A stretch of DNA of 64,000 nt, taken from assembly GCF_900188225.1 (NCBI RefSeq), contig NZ_FZOC01000004.1, positions 285,537 through 349,536 on the forward strand, given 5' to 3'. Both the position numbers and the translations under genes were made by a program. The notes under the pieces were generated by a model. It did not search any database. It was given only the letters and a program-made list of their open reading frames with translations, and was not told the DNA's origin. Position 1 is the first letter of the stretch. Each line of letters opens with the position of its first letter. This stretch comes from Humidesulfovibrio mexicanus. Lineage in GTDB: Bacteria > Desulfobacterota > Desulfovibrionia > Desulfovibrionales > Desulfovibrionaceae. Below are positions 62,863-64,000 of this stretch, piece by piece.

Positions 62863-63336
62863 ATGACGCGCACGATCACCCCCGCCGCCCCGGAAGACGC
62901 CGCCGAGATTTTGGCCCTGCAGCGCCTGGCCTACCAGTCCGAGGCGCGCCTCTACAACGACTGGAGCATACCCCCCCTGACCCAGACCCTGGAGGAGCTT
63001 CGCGCGGACTTCTCCCGCATGACCATCCTCAAGGCCCTGGACGAACACGGGGGCATCGTCGGCTCCGTGCGCGGGGAAATGGACGGCGGCGTATGCCGCA
63101 TCGGCAGGCTGGTGGTCCGGCCGGACAGGCAGCGCCAGGGGCTTGGCGCGGCGCTGCTGGCGGCCATCGAGGCCGCGCACCCGCAGGCCGCACGCTTCGC
63201 CCTGTTCACGGGCTCGCACAGCGTCGGCAACCTGCGGCTTTACGCCCGCGCGGGCTTTGTCGAGACCGACCGGCGGGAGGCCAAGCCTGGGCTCACCCTG
63301 GTGTTTCTGGAAAAACCCGGCAAGGCCGCTTCCTAG
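62863..63336 (+). CDS. GNAT-family N-acetyltransferase
   Basis: The 157-residue protein has the GNAT core: an N-terminal TRTITPAAPEDAAEILALQR, then CRIGRLVVRPDRQRQGLGAA (motif A, with RQGLG) and GNLRLYARAGFVETDRREAK. The acceptor is unknown. The ATG lies 16 bases after the terminator of the malic enzyme gene and has no clear ribosome-binding site, so expression may be low or depend on readthrough. A short start further on cannot be excluded. Confidence 0.86.
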   Translation: MTRTITPAAPEDAAEILALQRLAYQSEARLYNDWSIPPLTQTLEELRADFSRMTILKALDEHGGIVGSVRGEMDGGVCRIGRLVVRPDRQRQGLGAALLAAIEAAHPQAARFALFTGSHSVGNLRLYARAGFVETDRREAKPGLTLVFLEKPGKAAS

Positions 63337-63490
63337 GGGCGCAAGCGGTGTGCACGCAAACGTCCCGGTGTGGGCGATTCTTGCGCACCCGCCCTGGCAC
63401 GGCGAACACGATGCAACCGCAACACTCCGTTTTCATGGTTAAAAAAAATTGGCCCAGTGTTTGCTGAAACCAACCGGAAGTGCCCACGTC

Positions 63491-63518
63491 TTGACGAATG
63501 CGCCAGAACGCGTATGTT
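63491..63518 (+). promoter_or_regulatory. Promoter of the glycine-zipper lipoprotein gene
   Basis: TTGACG (63491-63496), a 16-base spacer and TATGTT (63513-63518) fit sigma-70; the boxes equal those of the DUF169 promoter. An inverted repeat CAAGA/TCTTG (63523-63527 and 63536-63540) lies just downstream of the start of transcription. Confidence 0.55.
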
Positions 63519-63598
63519 CAGGCAAGAGCTCGCATTCTTGAGCCAGAGGAATACTACCCCGGAATCATGCGGGTTTCCCCCGCGCCAAGGAGGATACA

Positions 63599-64000
63599 AT
63601 GAAACGCTTCATCGCCTCGGCCATGGTTTTAAGTCTGCTCGTGGCCTCGCTGGCCGGCTGCGCCAACAAGGCCCAGACAGGAGCTGGCCTGGGCGCCCTC
63701 ACTGGCGCCACAGTGGGCGCGCTCACCTCCAAGAACAAGGTCTCCGGCGCGGCCATCGGCGCGGGCATCGGCCTCTTGCTCGGCTACATGGTCGGCAACG
63801 AGATGGACAAGTACGACAAGGAGCAGATCAACCACGCCCTGGAAACCCAGCCCTCGGGCAAGCCCATGGCCTGGAAGAACCCCGACTCCGGCGCGCACTA
63901 CGAGGCCACTCCCAGCCCGGCCTACGTGCAGAACGACAAGATCTACCGCGACATCTACATCAAGGCCAACGTGGACGGCCAGGAAAAGGACGTGAAGGCC
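63599..64000 (+). CDS. Glycine-zipper lipoprotein, cut by window end
   Basis: The gene runs off the window after 134 codons. It starts MKRFIASAMVLSLLVASLAG with the lipobox LAGC behind AAGGAGG, so it is an envelope lipoprotein. A glycine zipper follows (about 29-68: GAGLGALTGATVGALTSKN, then GAAIGAGIGLLLGYMVGNEM), as in SlyB/17-kDa-antigen and OmpA-associated proteins. The following part (EMDKYDKEQINHALETQPSG) fits the surface-antigen family. The end is not visible, so it could still carry an OmpA or other domain. Confidence 0.85.
   Translation, partial: MKRFIASAMVLSLLVASLAGCANKAQTGAGLGALTGATVGALTSKNKVSGAAIGAGIGLLLGYMVGNEMDKYDKEQINHALETQPSGKPMAWKNPDSGAHYEATPSPAYVQNDKIYRDIYIKANVDGQEKDVKA

Noticed and set aside
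63337-63598. Possible small gene or tRNA in the gap before the last lipoprotein
   Set aside because: No cloverleaf and no frame with a ribosome-binding site; only a promoter and an inverted repeat are seen.

Overview
The window is 64 kb of GC-rich chromosomal DNA, densely packed, with no rRNA, tRNA, IS element, phage gene or CRISPR array that I can see. The gene content points to a sulfate-reducing deltaproteobacterium of the Desulfovibrio group. The main reasons are an Ech-type membrane [NiFe] hydrogenase, a cytochrome c maturation (Ccm) cluster whose CcmE carries a Cys-x-x-x-Tyr motif instead of His-x-x-x-Tyr, indolepyruvate:ferredoxin oxidoreductase, several sigma-54 activators and a DUF169 protein. 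The assignment is inference from gene families, not from a marker gene.

Layout. 1-6.8 kb: the tail of an OmpA-like protein, a secreted orphan, an AraC regulator with an EamA exporter, a MarR regulator coupled to a glycine-rich Cys protein, a CorA transporter, a metallo-beta-lactamase-fold hydrolase and a DUF169 protein. 7-9 kb: nadD and proA. 9.3-14.8 kb: a TPR membrane protein, iorAB, a GAF/sigma-54 activator and a HigBA toxin-antitoxin pair. 14.8-26.5 kb, all on the minus strand: livKHMGF (branched-chain amino acid uptake), guaBA, a fused TatB-TatC, then hisB, a lipoprotein and hisA. 26.6-33 kb: a CNNM/CBS protein followed by ccmEFABCD and a TPR protein. 33-34 kb: a heptosyltransferase-like enzyme.

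34-43 kb is the least understood part. A membrane-anchored sigma-54 activator with a periplasmic sensor domain lies beside a PEP-synthase-like phosphotransferase that lacks the usual barrel domain. It also faces a five-gene operon (small membrane protein, TauE/SafE permease, lipoprotein and two further membrane proteins) that starts with a consensus -24/-12 promoter. The activator has GAFTEA in place of GAFTGA and a winged-helix C-terminus in place of a Fis helix. I regard this module as the best candidate for an undescribed system.

43-48 kb holds echABCDEF, with a promoter and a terminator. 48-55 kb: two small orphans, a YhcH protein and a purine-nucleoside-type ABC transporter (BMP family) next to a xanthine/guanine phosphoribosyltransferase, so uptake and salvage sit together. 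55-64 kb: glucokinase, a GGDEF/EAL protein translationally coupled to a periplasmic binding protein, a TrmJ-like RNA methyltransferase, NAD-type malic enzyme, an acetyltransferase and the start of a glycine-zipper lipoprotein.

Start codons were chosen by family length and ribosome-binding site. Many genes here start with GTG and overlap their neighbour by 1-8 bases, so translational coupling is common.
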